Source: Hemicentrotus pulcherrimus (Eukaryota > Echinodermata > Echinoidea > Camarodonta > Strongylocentrotidae). From it: a stretch of DNA of 13,570 bases. A program made the position numbers and the translations under genes. Below are positions 1 to 11,181 of the stretch, in pieces. The notes beneath the pieces are model-generated. The model worked only from the letters and a program-made list of their open reading frames with translations, ran no database searches and was not told the origin of the DNA. The stretch covers positions 333,082-346,651 of the forward strand of contig BEXV01000158.1 in assembly GCA_003118195.1 (NCBI GenBank), in the 5' to 3' direction. Each line of letters opens with the position of its first letter. The stretch's first letter is position 1.

Positions 1-311
1 GAGATCTCCTATGTACATAGATGTATATTAGTACACAATGTTTGTAGGAATTTAACATCCTGAGGGTGATTAGAAAACTTACTGCATAACAGGTCTTTTA
101 ATAACTCGTCCTCAGTGTCTGCCAAATGTTTTCAAGGTTTACACAACACACTCTATAGCTCTAACCACATGTATATACTACATGAAAGTTTGTCGAGTAG
201 GTAAATGTAGATGGTTCATTTTGTTTCTCTTCTCCGCCGTAGAGAGGCTTAAAAAGTATGATGAAGGGAGCAAAAAAAAGTCATGGCACACGTTGTTTAC
301 AGTAATATACA

Positions 312-801
312 ATGTATTATCGAATATTTAAAGGCAACCATATATTTGATAGCCATTTACTCACCCTAAATAAAACTGATGCTTTTACTCTCTGTAAGTC
401 TTGGTGTAGATCACATACTGTAAACAAAGGTTGATTTGATGCGAACACATCACATTTTGATATGCAGTGCACACTCTGCCTGAACAATAATATTGGAGAT
501 GAATTTCACTATATGTTTATGTTTGTCCACATTTTCAAAGGGAGAGATGTTTATATTTACCTAAAAAGTTTTGTAAAAATATAGGCTTCCAAGTGCTTTG
601 CACATGACAGAACTGTTTGATATTAGATCGAAGCATCAGTTGAAGAATTTAGCAAAATTTACTCGCCTTATTACGTTGAAATTCTTTCAAAAAACAGAAA
701 AAGAAGATAGTTCAAGCATTTCAGGTAGTAAATTTAAAGCTGAAACTACACGTGCTTGTAGCTCTAGTATTGTGAAACAGCCAACTTTGTTTACTCTTTA
801 G
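312..801 (+). pseudogene. C-terminal end of a decayed LINE reverse transcriptase
   Basis: The frame from 312 reads YRIFKGNHIF..., then LCKSWCRSHTVNKG, a TGA at 432-434, and QCTLC(x5)GDEFHY. A shift near 515-520 moves to CPHFQRERCLYLPKKFC. A second shift near 600 moves to MTELFDIRSKHQLKNLAKFT, stopping at 801. Zinc-knuckle-like Cys residues followed by GDEFHY, then CPHF, are the usual C-terminal tail of non-LTR retrotransposon polymerases (CR1/L2-like group, by memory). One stop and at least two frame shifts make it dead. The catalytic reverse transcriptase domain is absent: either 5'-truncated or lost upstream of about 300. The AT-rich sequence after 801 may be its 3' tail. Confidence 0.75.
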
Positions 802-1509
802 CTTGTAAATAGACTGCATTATACTTTATTATTATAACTATCTACATTGTTGTATTAAAAGGATACATTGTGTTTACTAGTTGGTAACATTAATCATTAC
901 ATTCATTAATTATTCATTATTTGATAATGAACTTCAAATTCATGCAACACGTACAAAATGGCGCAATAATATATGCAATCATGGATAAACAAGTGGAAGT
1001 GTAAAGACAAAAAAATGTTTGACAATTACATTTGATTATGTACCCACTTGGCAAATAATGTAGGTATTTCATCATTGAATAAAATTTATGAAAAGTTCTT
1101 ACTTCTTGAAACCCATATATGCCAAAAATTCTGTTGATGAGGTATTTATTCACCTTTTCCGTAGGTTTTGTAAGATTATTCCACAAATCATTGAGTAGAT
1201 TATTTACAAGTTCACATTATGTAAATCAATAGAATTACATGTATTATACACCTGTAATCCAATTAATCCAGGGTTTACTTTTTTCAGGCCTAAGTAAAAC
1301 AATCATATTGAGCTAAAGATGGTAGCTGCTAAAATTGTTGTTTGTATAGAAAGATTATTTTGAATTTGTTTGAACATGCACCTATATTTTTTTGTTTTTT
1401 TGTGTGTGAAGATTCTTAATAAATAGCCTGTGGAGGGCTCAAAAATATTGAACCAAATAATGTAAATGTCAAAACCATGATTTGTATTTGTTTAGCTTGC
1501 AAATACTCT
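802..1509. other. AT-rich noncoding stretch downstream of the LINE fragment
   Basis: No supported gene was found. A minus-strand frame at about 1091-1195 (KPTEKVNKYLINRIFGIYGF) ends at a GTAAGA donor-like site, but it has no usable acceptor upstream and no homology that I recognise, so it is not called. Confidence 0.5.
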
Positions 1510-1710
1510 GTTGGGAGAGGCTGGGATAGGCAGAGAAGTGAGATGAAAGAGAGGGATGACTAGATAGAGGGAGAGAAAGAGGGAGGGAGGGAGAGAAAGA
1601 TAAAGGCAGGTGAGTCAAAGAGAAATAGAAATAGTCAAAATAGAAGAAGGGTGAGAGGAGATTGTGAGAAAAGAAAAGGACAGAGAGAAATGAAGAGACC
1701 TGGAGCAAGT
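1510..1710. repeat. Purine-rich low-complexity tract
   Basis: About 200 bases on the plus strand are dominated by G and A (runs of GGGAGAGAAAGAGGGAGGGAGG type), with few pyrimidines. Such mirror-like polypurine tracts can form triplex DNA. The minus-strand open frame across it (Ser/Leu/Phe-rich) is a product of composition. Confidence 0.8.
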
Positions 1711-2868
1711 CACAGAGATTAGAAGATGAACATACTACAGTTTAGCCATAGTTACTGGGGTGAAAATGTTTATCTTTATTCCATCAAAGGCACGGAACTG
1801 CACAGCTTGTATCTCTGCTAGCTTCTTCCATTAAAGCTGACATCAATATTCAAGAACTTGCGGAGTTATGAAATTATATGTCATACAATATCTCTGTATA
1901 TCAAAGGGTATGTCTACCATAGTCCATAAATGCATCACCTATCCCCCTTTCTAAACTTTAGGAAATAATTTCACATATTGCACTAAGATTGATCTTCCTT
2001 AGCAGACTCTCATTAAAGGTACTAAGGTATGTCCCATTTTGCAGCCAAAAAAATGAAAAGGTTAAATTCCAATGGCATTTGAAAGATAATACGGTACTAA
2101 TTTAGAACTTCCCTAAAAAAAATGGCTTTAAAATGTCTTTAAGTGGGAAAATAACAAGTATTAGCTGTCGAGTCGCCTTAAGTGCTACCAAGTCAGTAAG
2201 TAATAGTCTGATTTTCAGACCATTGTACCGAATGGTCGTACGTTTTGTGTTGCGCAAAGATTCAATCAGTTTAATTTTGGCCATATAGTGGGTTATTGAT
2301 GTAGAAAAATGCTCATGTACCCTTTACAGCTCATTTTATGTATGTTACCACCAAAGAAGAAACAAATTCTAGCAAGTTAAAAGATTTCCTTGCATAATTT
2401 GAATATATTAGGACACTGCTAACGTTTAAATTTCACAGATAGGACATACATGACATATTCATAATACCTGCAAAGTTCTACAGCATTTGATGCTGGCTGC
2501 AAAATGGATATAGTATCTTTAAAGGGGCAATCCAACCCTTGTAATAAGTTCATTTGAATGCAAGTAGAAAAAAAAGATAAACAGAATGGCCACAGTTTTT
2601 TAGGCCGTTCGATTTTCTTTTTTTTAAAGTATATGTACTAATACTTCTGAATGGTCTGTAATCATTGAGTTATAAACATGTTATTAGTATCTCGCATAGA
2701 GTATATATCACATGTAGATTGGTGATAGATTACAAATGGCTTACCGGTAATATCTTTAAACTCTTGACTATTCTTGACTCCTATTCCAGAAAAAATCTTT
2801 CTTCAGAACCTGTTTCTTTTCTTCATGATGACAGAACTCTTCTGTCCTCTTCAACTGCTGGTTAGCTT
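1711..2868. other. Noncoding 3' flank of GATB
   Basis: No recognised gene. There is a 7-bp perfect hairpin GACCATT/AATGGTC at 2218-2237. A TTAAAGGGGCAATCC-type sequence near 2518, which resembles an end of a dispersed repeat, has no matching partner end in the window. TTTAAT at about 2269 would read ATTAAA on the minus strand, a possible distant polyadenylation signal for GATB; this is weak. Confidence 0.4.
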
Positions 2869-3137
2869 AAAGGGGGTGTAGCCTGGCAAATACTGGTTCA
2901 CGCCAACTACGTCTTCTTTTGGACAACTGCACTTAAACGAATGGACTTGATTAACAGTAGGCAGCAACTTAATCTCTACATGGTCAGCATTTGCGAAACA
3001 GACCAAAGTTCTCCTCAAGCTTCAGTTATGCGTTTGTTACACGTACGTGGTTGCGGCGGTCGCGTCATATTATACCCCATTAGCCCCGAGTCAGGCCACA
3101 GGAAAAACACATAGTCTCGTCAGGCTACACTCCCTTT
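2869..3137. mobile_element. Short terminal-inverted-repeat element (MITE-like)
   Basis: The left end AAAGGGGGTGTAGCCTGGC and right end GTCAGGCTACACTCCCTTT are inverted repeats of 19 bases with 2 mismatches, enclosing about 230 bases without a coding frame. The interior is more GC- and CpG-rich than its flanks (GGTTGCGGCGGTCGCG near 3047). It begins about 70 bases past the GATB stop, so it may lie in the 3' UTR. No clear target-site duplication was seen, so the superfamily is not assigned. Confidence 0.7.
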
Positions 3138-3207
3138 CATATGATAGAGCTTGAGGTAGGGTAGGTCATTACCATCATTCCGTATGACAGGCTTACTATG
3201 CAAGATG

Positions 3208-3339
3208 TCATCTCGACTCCAGCAGTTGTTTGAATATTGCTATGGCGATGCCTGGCTCCACCCTTCCCTGTGTCTCTTTCTGAACATCTCCCATCAGCCT
3301 GTTGATTGCTTTCTTGTTGCCACGACGATACTCCTCCAC
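3208..3339 (-). CDS. GATB: GATB last exon with TGA stop
   Basis: The exon is 43 codons plus TGA at 3210-3208. The acceptor is TTTATGTACAG. It encodes [20 protein letters not shown], then KETQGRVEP: the NxKAINxLxGxVxKxTxGRxxP signature of the GatB tail that contacts the tRNA D-arm region. The protein ends FKQLLESR, the expected end of the family. No clear AATAAA was seen within the first several hundred bases of 3' flank. Confidence 0.96.
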   Translation of the reverse strand: MEEYRRGNKKAINRLMGDVQKETQGRVEPGIAIAIFKQLLESR

Positions 3340-6300
3340 CTGTACATAAATAATGTAGATGAAGTACAAGATTAATTTGTCAAGAGTGTGACAAATATTA
3401 TTCCTTCCATTGAAAATGATTTGAGATACTTTACAAAACATCTATTGTGCTAATTTTGGACCAAACTATGACCAATCATGCGATTAAGGGGAAATAATGC
3501 AAAGCAGTTATCATCATAACAGTATTTTACAATTTACCAGATAACCCAAAGAAAATTAGATTCTCAAATACCCTTGATAAAATACAGCTGATGTTTTTTC
3601 AAACAAGGCAATACATGATGATTTACAGCATTAATGTGACACCATACTCAAGTTCGTTTTGATTTTGTTTAAACCTTAAAGGCTCAGGTTTCTCCACTTG
3701 AGTCAGTATTTTCAAAAATCCTGAAAAAGGTCAACAAATATTCTTCTTAAAATTGAAAGTAATAAAAGTTTACAGGTATTAGGTATAACTTATGTGGCTA
3801 GTATTACTAATGTACTCACTGTGTTTGCACTGTTCTTTATGATTCCTGCACAGATCTGCCTTATTGTATCTTCATCTGTAATTAATCCCCATCCATTCTC
3901 TTCAATAATCTGTCATGAAGTAGGAAATGTTCAATCAATAGCTATTAATCACAATGTTGATGGAACTATACGTAAAATGACCCTGGCCCTCACTTCAGCT
4001 TAAGTTTGTTTTAAAGCCTATCTGCACTACATTGGCAAGGAAGGATTAGACCTCCCTGCATGACCGCTGAACAGGTAGGCATTATTTGCTATACAAAGCG
4101 CACAATTAGCTACAACTAGTGCATTCATGCTTTAAGCATAGAATTTAATTTTTAGTCAGAGATAAGTTGAATTGTATTATGAGGCAAACATCAATGTCAA
4201 TTCTAGATAACAAATTTAAGATGGAACCATAAAGGATTCTATGCTAATTTATTCCAGCAGAAAATACCTAAATGTTGAAAATATATAAATGTAAGAATGA
4301 AAACTGACAAACCTCCATCAAATCCCTCTTGTCCCCATCAAATATCATTGCAGTGAGCGTCTTGCCAGTCTTAGCTGATATGGTTCCTCTCTGCATCAGG
4401 TCTATGAGTTCACCAAACAATGATGCAGACAATGGGCTGTAAAAACAGAAATGCAGGAAGAAAACATCCAATCAGTAGAGTCAAGTCATAGTCGAGTGGT
4501 TTAATCACTTGACTGAAAATGCAAAGGTCATTGGTTGGAGCCCCGGCATGGCACTTATGTCCTTGAGCAAGGCATTTTATCTAAATTGCTCCTCTCTACC
4601 CAGGTGTTAATCAGGTTCCCGGTAGGATGCGAAGGTGATTGTGGTTAGATTAGCATGTGTATGCCTGTAAGAAGGCAACTAGCTGGAATTCTAGCCAGTA
4701 CCCAGGGAGTGGAAAATGTGCACTTTTATGTGCGGAATATATTGAATCCAGCGACTGGGGTAAGAATAATACTGTAACCGCTTTGATCAGTCGTAGCTGG
4801 TAAAGAGCTTTATAAGTTATCATTATTCTGTATTAGAGTACCTCAGGCCTGAATTGCAGGATTCCTTTCAAGCAAAATAAAAATAAACACATATATACCT
4901 AGAAACCTATCACGTACATGGCTGATTTACAAATTTTTAGTTTTCTGATCTTTTCTGAACTTTTTCTAATCTTTTAAAAACTTTTTACGGTAATCACCCA
5001 TTTTCTCTGCATTTTCCAATTTCATTAAAAACACCTTGGAGATTATTTTATTTCATTTTATTCAGTATTCCTTACTGTTTTCCTTCATATAAGTTCAGGC
5101 CACCGTCAAGGTGCAAGTAGGCCAAGTACAGTGTCTCAATACAAATGACCTACTACAGGCAACTACGTGCAACTTCATGACTATACATACAAGATAAGGA
5201 CGCACCTGTTGGACACGGATATGTGATTGAGATTAAGATGTTTGAGAAGCTCTGTCGTCAGCCAGTTCAACACCCTTTTACTGTCTCTTGTACAGTCTTC
5301 TTGTAACACAGACTCAAAGTACTCCACTAAACCAGGCTCATTCTGTTAGGACAAATATCATGGGAAAGGTATTAGAGTTCAACTAGTAAACGACTTTATT
5401 CAATGAACTGTCGCACTCAACGTTTTCTAAATTCCTTTGTTTCTTTCTCTATCCAAAAATACAATCAAAATGCTACCTGAATTTTACGTTATTCTTTAAT
5501 TCTGTAATGTTATTTTTGTAACCTTTCTGGGCCCGTCCCGTTCACTAGAACACTTAAAATAAGTCACTTATTTTGTGTATTATTACGTAAGAAAACTACT
5601 GTATAGCAATATTCTGAAGGATTTCTATGTCATAGTATGATAAATATTATGTATGTTAAGTTATTTTGATTCTTTGTACGTTTGTAAAACAATTTACAAT
5701 ATTGGACAATAAATTGAAATAGAAAATAAAATGAAAGTTCATCCATTTTTCATGCTACATTGGCAAAATCACACACCTGTGTTCCTTTTACCTCGTCAAA
5801 ATTGTAAAATTTGCTAAATGTATATTACATTTTTTGAATAAGAGCAATGGATACAGATATACTAAATCTTTTCGTCTTGCACTCATCAGAGTGTATCACA
5901 AGAATGAAACAGAAAGCCAAATCAGGCAATATAAGCAGAACTAAAGGAATAAAGCGTACAATAAAATAACGGGCTGTGATTGGATGCTGGAAAGTATACA
6001 TAATAATGCCAGCTGCTAGCAATAATCACTAGAATTACACATAACAACATCACTTCAAGAACATTTTGTCTCAGGAAATGTAATTCTATACTACATTGTA
6101 CATACTGGAATAGTACATTTCTTACAGTAAAATTCTTTCTTTCCATCACAACTTTAAAGTAGAATACTTTCTATTCAATCAAAAAGATAAGAAAATTATT
6201 GCTATCAGATCTGCAGTTCTGTACAAAACAGTGCACCCTTGATACTTACAACTAGAACATAGGCAACGTCGAGTGACATGTCATACTGATCTGCCAGTCT

Positions 6301-9300
6301 TTGTCTCCTAGCCCTGGGTAGCTCTGGTAAGCTGTCTCTCAAGGCATCCACATTGATAGATCTTAGAGGCTGGGAGGATTGATGGATGGTGGTGTTATCA
6401 TGCAGGATGAGAGGTGGAAGGTTAGGTTCCGCCATGAACCGGTAGTCTATCTCACCCTCCTTATCTCGCATTGGTACCGTGATCCTATGATGAGAGATGA
6501 TGGCAATATACATTTGGACAAGTGGACAAGGTTTTAGGTCATAAGGTGTCTCGTACATTCATTACTAAGTGAAGTATGGCATAATGAATACAACTTGCCA
6601 TCAATATGTCATTATACTTGATATCTTGGTTGGTCCATTGTGCATACATTATAATAATAATAATATTCGGTTCTTGCATAGCGCATATCAAATTAAAACG
6701 TCTCTACACGCTTCTAAATTTGGAAATTATTACCCCGGCCTTAGCTGTGCTGCCATTACGGAGCTCTAGCATTTCAAGGAATTAATTACTGCCAGGTACC
6801 CATTTACCTTACCTGGGTCTAGTGTGGCAAAAGTAGATTAATGTCTTGCCAAAGGACATTAGTGTCGCGGCAGAACTCGAAACCGGGACTTTGTGATCCA
6901 TCACAGGGGATCCTTAACTCACCTACAAAGTACTTTTATTACCCTAGCTTTAGCCTAGCTTTAGCCTAGCTGCCCTAAGGAACTACAAGCATTCAAGGAA
7001 TAAATTCCTACCAGATGCCAGGTACCCATTTACTAAATCTGGGTGTAGATTGGCAAATGCAGATCAATATCTCACTAATTTTTTTCTCTTGTTTTTCAAG
7101 AAAAAAACTTATTTTCAAGTTACATCACCAATCAGATTAATCTCTTTACTGAGTTCTTTGATGTTGTTTTGACTTACCCTAGTGAATTATCAAATGATCT
7201 GGTTTCATACTGGATCTTCTCACCCCTTTCCAGTAATTTTATATGTCTCTTGATTTCAAAATCTGCCAAAGAGTAAAAGAGGAGAGTTAGATCACCTTTA
7301 TATTCATTCAATATTGTACTATCATTTTGTAGCAATTTCATCCAAGAAATAAACAATCTTCTTACAAGTACAATTAATAAATAATAAGTCTAATAATAAT
7401 AGCTCCTAGTACCGGTACATTCATATCATGCACATATCTACCAAGGGATCTTTTTAGGAACCATTCCAGGCACCTACTGTATACAGTACACTAACCCTGG
7501 TATAAACACCATTTTCCTAAAAAAATTGAAGTCATGCGTTCACTGTGACTCACACAGCAAACCAAAGGATTCAGTCCGCTGACAGTGACATAATAGGCAA
7601 TTTTCGCAAACTCATTGCGGAATTAGAATCTGCGGTTAATGTGCAAAATTGAGAAGATACTATCAGTTGGATGACCGCTGAGGCCCTGAAATCTAGAACG
7701 GGTTTTGGCCAAATCTACGGGCGTTCTCGATGACGGCCCAAGTGAATCAAGTGCCTCGATACAAACTATTTCATTCACCTGAAAACAACAATAGTATTTA
7801 AATAGACAGAATCCAATCTGCATACATTAGTTGTTGCCACACTTAATACATGCAGTTTGCATTCTGACTATTGCGAATCCTAGACAGGTAAATGGAATAA
7901 TTTGTATTGAGGAACTTCACAAAGACGTACCGGTATGTATTAAATTTGATTACATTACAAAAATGGCCTGTTCCCTTCCACGCAATACAGTACAGATGGG
8001 ACTACACGACTAGCACAACTTGTCTCGACTAAGCCACAAAACGGCGTTTATCAAATTTCAACAATAATTTATCATCAAGATTTAAAACAATTCATGTTAT
8101 ATCCATATTCATGTTGTTATTGTTCAGAAACAATAATCGGAAGAAACAAAACTCAACGAACTGACCGAAGAGTCATTCGTGTTAGGGGCGGATCTAGGGG
8201 GTTAGGGGTTTAAATCCCCCCTTGGGCTGGCCAAGGTGCTTCACCCCCCACTAAGCGAAATATTGGTTGGTGCGATTTTTAAAATGTCCCCCCCCGCCCA
8301 CGCCATAGAAAAGAAGCTAGATCCGCCCGTTAAAATTCGTCATCCTTCGTTATAAGACGACGAAATTCTCATAACCATCTTTGGTACAAGCACGCTGATT
8401 GGCTGTTTATTCACTTGGGGCGTCATTGCAGAACGCCCGTAGATTTGGCCAAAACCCGTTCTGGATTTCAGTACCTCAGCGATCACCCTGCTGTTACTAT
8501 AGTAGCTTCTCGATTTTGCACACGAACCGCAGATTCTCTGTCCGCAATGAGCTTGCGAAATACCCCTTATGTTTGTCGAACTGGCAACAACTAATGTATG
8601 CAGTTTGGATTCTGTCTATTGAAATACTATTATCCTTATCAGGTGAAAGAAATATTTTGTATCGAGGCACTTCACAAAGACGTATGCATTAAATTTGGTT
8701 ACATTACGAAAATTGCCTAATGGCATTGCAAATGCAATACCTCCGTACAGATACGTACGCATTCACCGAAAAGCGAAACCACGTATTGTATCGAGGGCGG
8801 TCTGTGTGCGACGGCCGTAAACCTGAGTGATCTGCGTCCGCGAAGGTCTGTATGTTGCCGAGCGAAAACTCGCTATTATCCATGCCGAGACCTGCGACAA
8901 ATGCTTCAAGACAATTCCTACACTAACCAAATTCCTAACTTCAACCCTTCACCCAACTTCATACCTAACCCTCACTTTGAACCTAGCCTAAACCCCAATT
9001 ACAAACCTAACCCTAACCCTATATTTTTAACGATATAAAGCCTGGGCAATAATCATGTTTTGCTGCCTAATGACATAGTACTCACCTACAGCTTGCTTAA
9101 CAAAGCGGACACTATTGATGTTTTTGACCTCTGACCTCACACCTGGAGGCTGACCTGGTCGACTGACAGACACATTGGCATCAACTCTGAGAGATCCCTC
9201 TATTGGCCACAACAACAAAAGATAAATTTTTTTAATTGGTAAACCTACAGTTTAAGATAACTACATCATCTATTTGGAGCCAAGAAGGGATTTAAATCAG

Positions 9301-10857
9301 ATCTTTAATACACAGTAATAACATCCTTTTGATTCCAAAAAGAGGATATAAGAACAATTTTTTTCTTTTATCATGACTTTGACCTTTCTAGTAGAAAAAA
9401 AGGTTAAATCATATTTGAGTGTGTAAACAGGTATAGTATAAGGTTAGAAGATTGGTTATTTTGTCTTATTGAATGGACTACTACAACTACTGGTATGCTT
9501 TTACCGATAATGCCTCATATGAAAAAGCAAAATTTTGCTAACTGCTTAAAGTAATATCATTTTGCATATTAAGTCCTACATGAATCCACATTATGATGAT
9601 GACGATCAACAGCACTTGTATGGCGCCATTAATCTTTTTCAAACATTCAAAGGTGCCTGCTCCTCCAATAGTCATGTACTACAAATTTGCTTCATGTTAC
9701 GTCTACCACTCATACAAGGACATTGATCCCCCCATAAATAATCAAATCAGGGAGAAATAAGCAAAGAGTAAAATGAGAGTCAGAGAGAGAGAGAGAGAGA
9801 GAAAGAGGGAAGAAGAAGGAAATTCAACGTAAACAGATGATTGCACCCCTCCACACCCTCATCTCACAAGACGGCCTTATAATTTTGCTTTTCATTCACC
9901 TCACCTGTTCATCCCCTCCCCATTATGCCAGAGATCCCCCTAAAGAACTGGACCCACACTACACCCCTGTGTCTACCTACCATCCATCTTGCCATCACAT
10001 GTTCCTAGGGCCTGGAGTAGAAGCTGTAGCTCTCTCACCAACGCTGCTGAGTCGGTACCGTTGGTTAGGTCTGGCTCTGTTACTAACTCCATGAGACCAA
10101 CTCCTAATATATAAATAGAGAACAGGTGATATTATCCTTGCAGGAGTGGGATAGGTGAACAAACATATGACAGCTGGCTTGCTCACTAACTCCCTGAGAC
10201 CAACTCCTGATATAAAGAAACAAGAGTTATAATATTGAAAATAATATCGCTAGTGACATTCGTTTGTCTCGTAATGTATGGTCAACAAGGGATCTAAAAG
10301 ATCATGATGTTTTGTGTGCCATTATTATTCTAATTATTTGATCGCTGGTCCACCCGGTCCACCCGTAGAGTATAAAACACGCTTGCTTACAACATATTTT
10401 ATCAGCTGATGAAGTGTAGCAGCGGCACACGAAACGTCATGATCTTTTAGATCCCTTGCTGACCATGCATTGCGAGACAAACGAATGTCACTAGCGATAT
10501 TATTTTTCGATACTATATCCGCAATGAGTAATATATTTAGCATTAAGAGTTATAACCAATACAGGAGTGGACTGGGTGGACGAACTATGATAGGTGGCTC
10601 TATTGAGACCAACTTCTGATTTAAAGAAACAGGAGTTATAATCATTGCAGGAGTGGGGTCAACCACTTTGCATGATAAGAACGCACTGCACTCTCTGAAT
10701 AAGGGTAGTGGTCCACCTGTACTTCCCCAATCAGTTATATCAGGAGGAGAGGCCCCGAGGGTAACAGTGATTTGGATCCCTTTTCCCTTCCCAGGCACAG
10801 ATGATGCTAAATACTAAAATAATAGTAATGATGAAAATGATGATGATGGTGAATTGG

Positions 10858-10901
<44 letters not shown>

Positions 10902-10964
10902 TCTGATGATGTTGATGATGATGATGATGATGATGATGATGCTGATGTCTGATGATTTTGATGA

Positions 10965-11023
<59 letters not shown>

Positions 11024-11038
11024 TGTGATGATGCTGCT

Positions 11039-11093
<55 letters not shown>

Positions 11094-11104
11094 TGTGATG
11101 ATGT

Positions 11105-11145
<41 letters not shown>

Positions 11146-11146
11146 C

Positions 11147-11181
<35 letters not shown>

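Larger units (their letters stand above)
10071..10660 (-). repeat. Three tandem copies of the exon 4 acceptor region
   Basis: The segment GAGACCAACTCC(T/A)-AT-rich-CAGGAGTGG occurs at about 10071-10150, 10174-10223 with 10545-10580, and 10600-10660. The first contains the real exon 4 acceptor (10104). Copies 2 and 3 keep AG acceptor dinucleotides, with putative exon starts at 10206 and 10615. The period is 103 bases between copies 1 and 2. The mobile element at 10233-10544 interrupts copy 2. Confidence 0.82.

Noticed and set aside
917..1200. Minus-strand frame LNDLWNNLTKPTEKVNKYLIN ending at a GTAAGA donor-like site
   Set aside because: No usable acceptor lies before the upstream stop, there is no recognised family, and AT-rich composition easily yields Asn/Lys/Ile-rich frames.
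1469..1708. Ser/Leu/Pro-rich minus-strand frame
   Set aside because: It is low-complexity translation of the polypurine tract.
2665..2865. Plus-strand frame ending ILDSYSRKNLSSEPVSFLHDD with an acceptor-like CCTATTCCAG
   Set aside because: No companion exons or family similarity could be recognised. It is short and sits in repeat-rich flank.
3184..4003. Plus-strand frames at 3184-3375 and 3794-4003
   Set aside because: They are shadows opposite the last two GATB exons.
4489..4560. A functional tRNA gene
   Set aside because: A and B boxes are present, but the acceptor stem and clover-leaf are not completed, and the SINE body follows directly.
5825..6149. Two hydrophobic minus-strand frames resembling small membrane proteins
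   Set aside because: They lie within GATB intron 7, use no plausible splice sites, and hydrophobicity is expected from AT-rich sequence.
9837..10186. Frames on both strands over the exon at 9981-10103
   Set aside because: They are out of frame with the conserved [12 protein letters not shown] reading and have no family content. The minus one matters only as the frameshifted product if a decoy acceptor is used.
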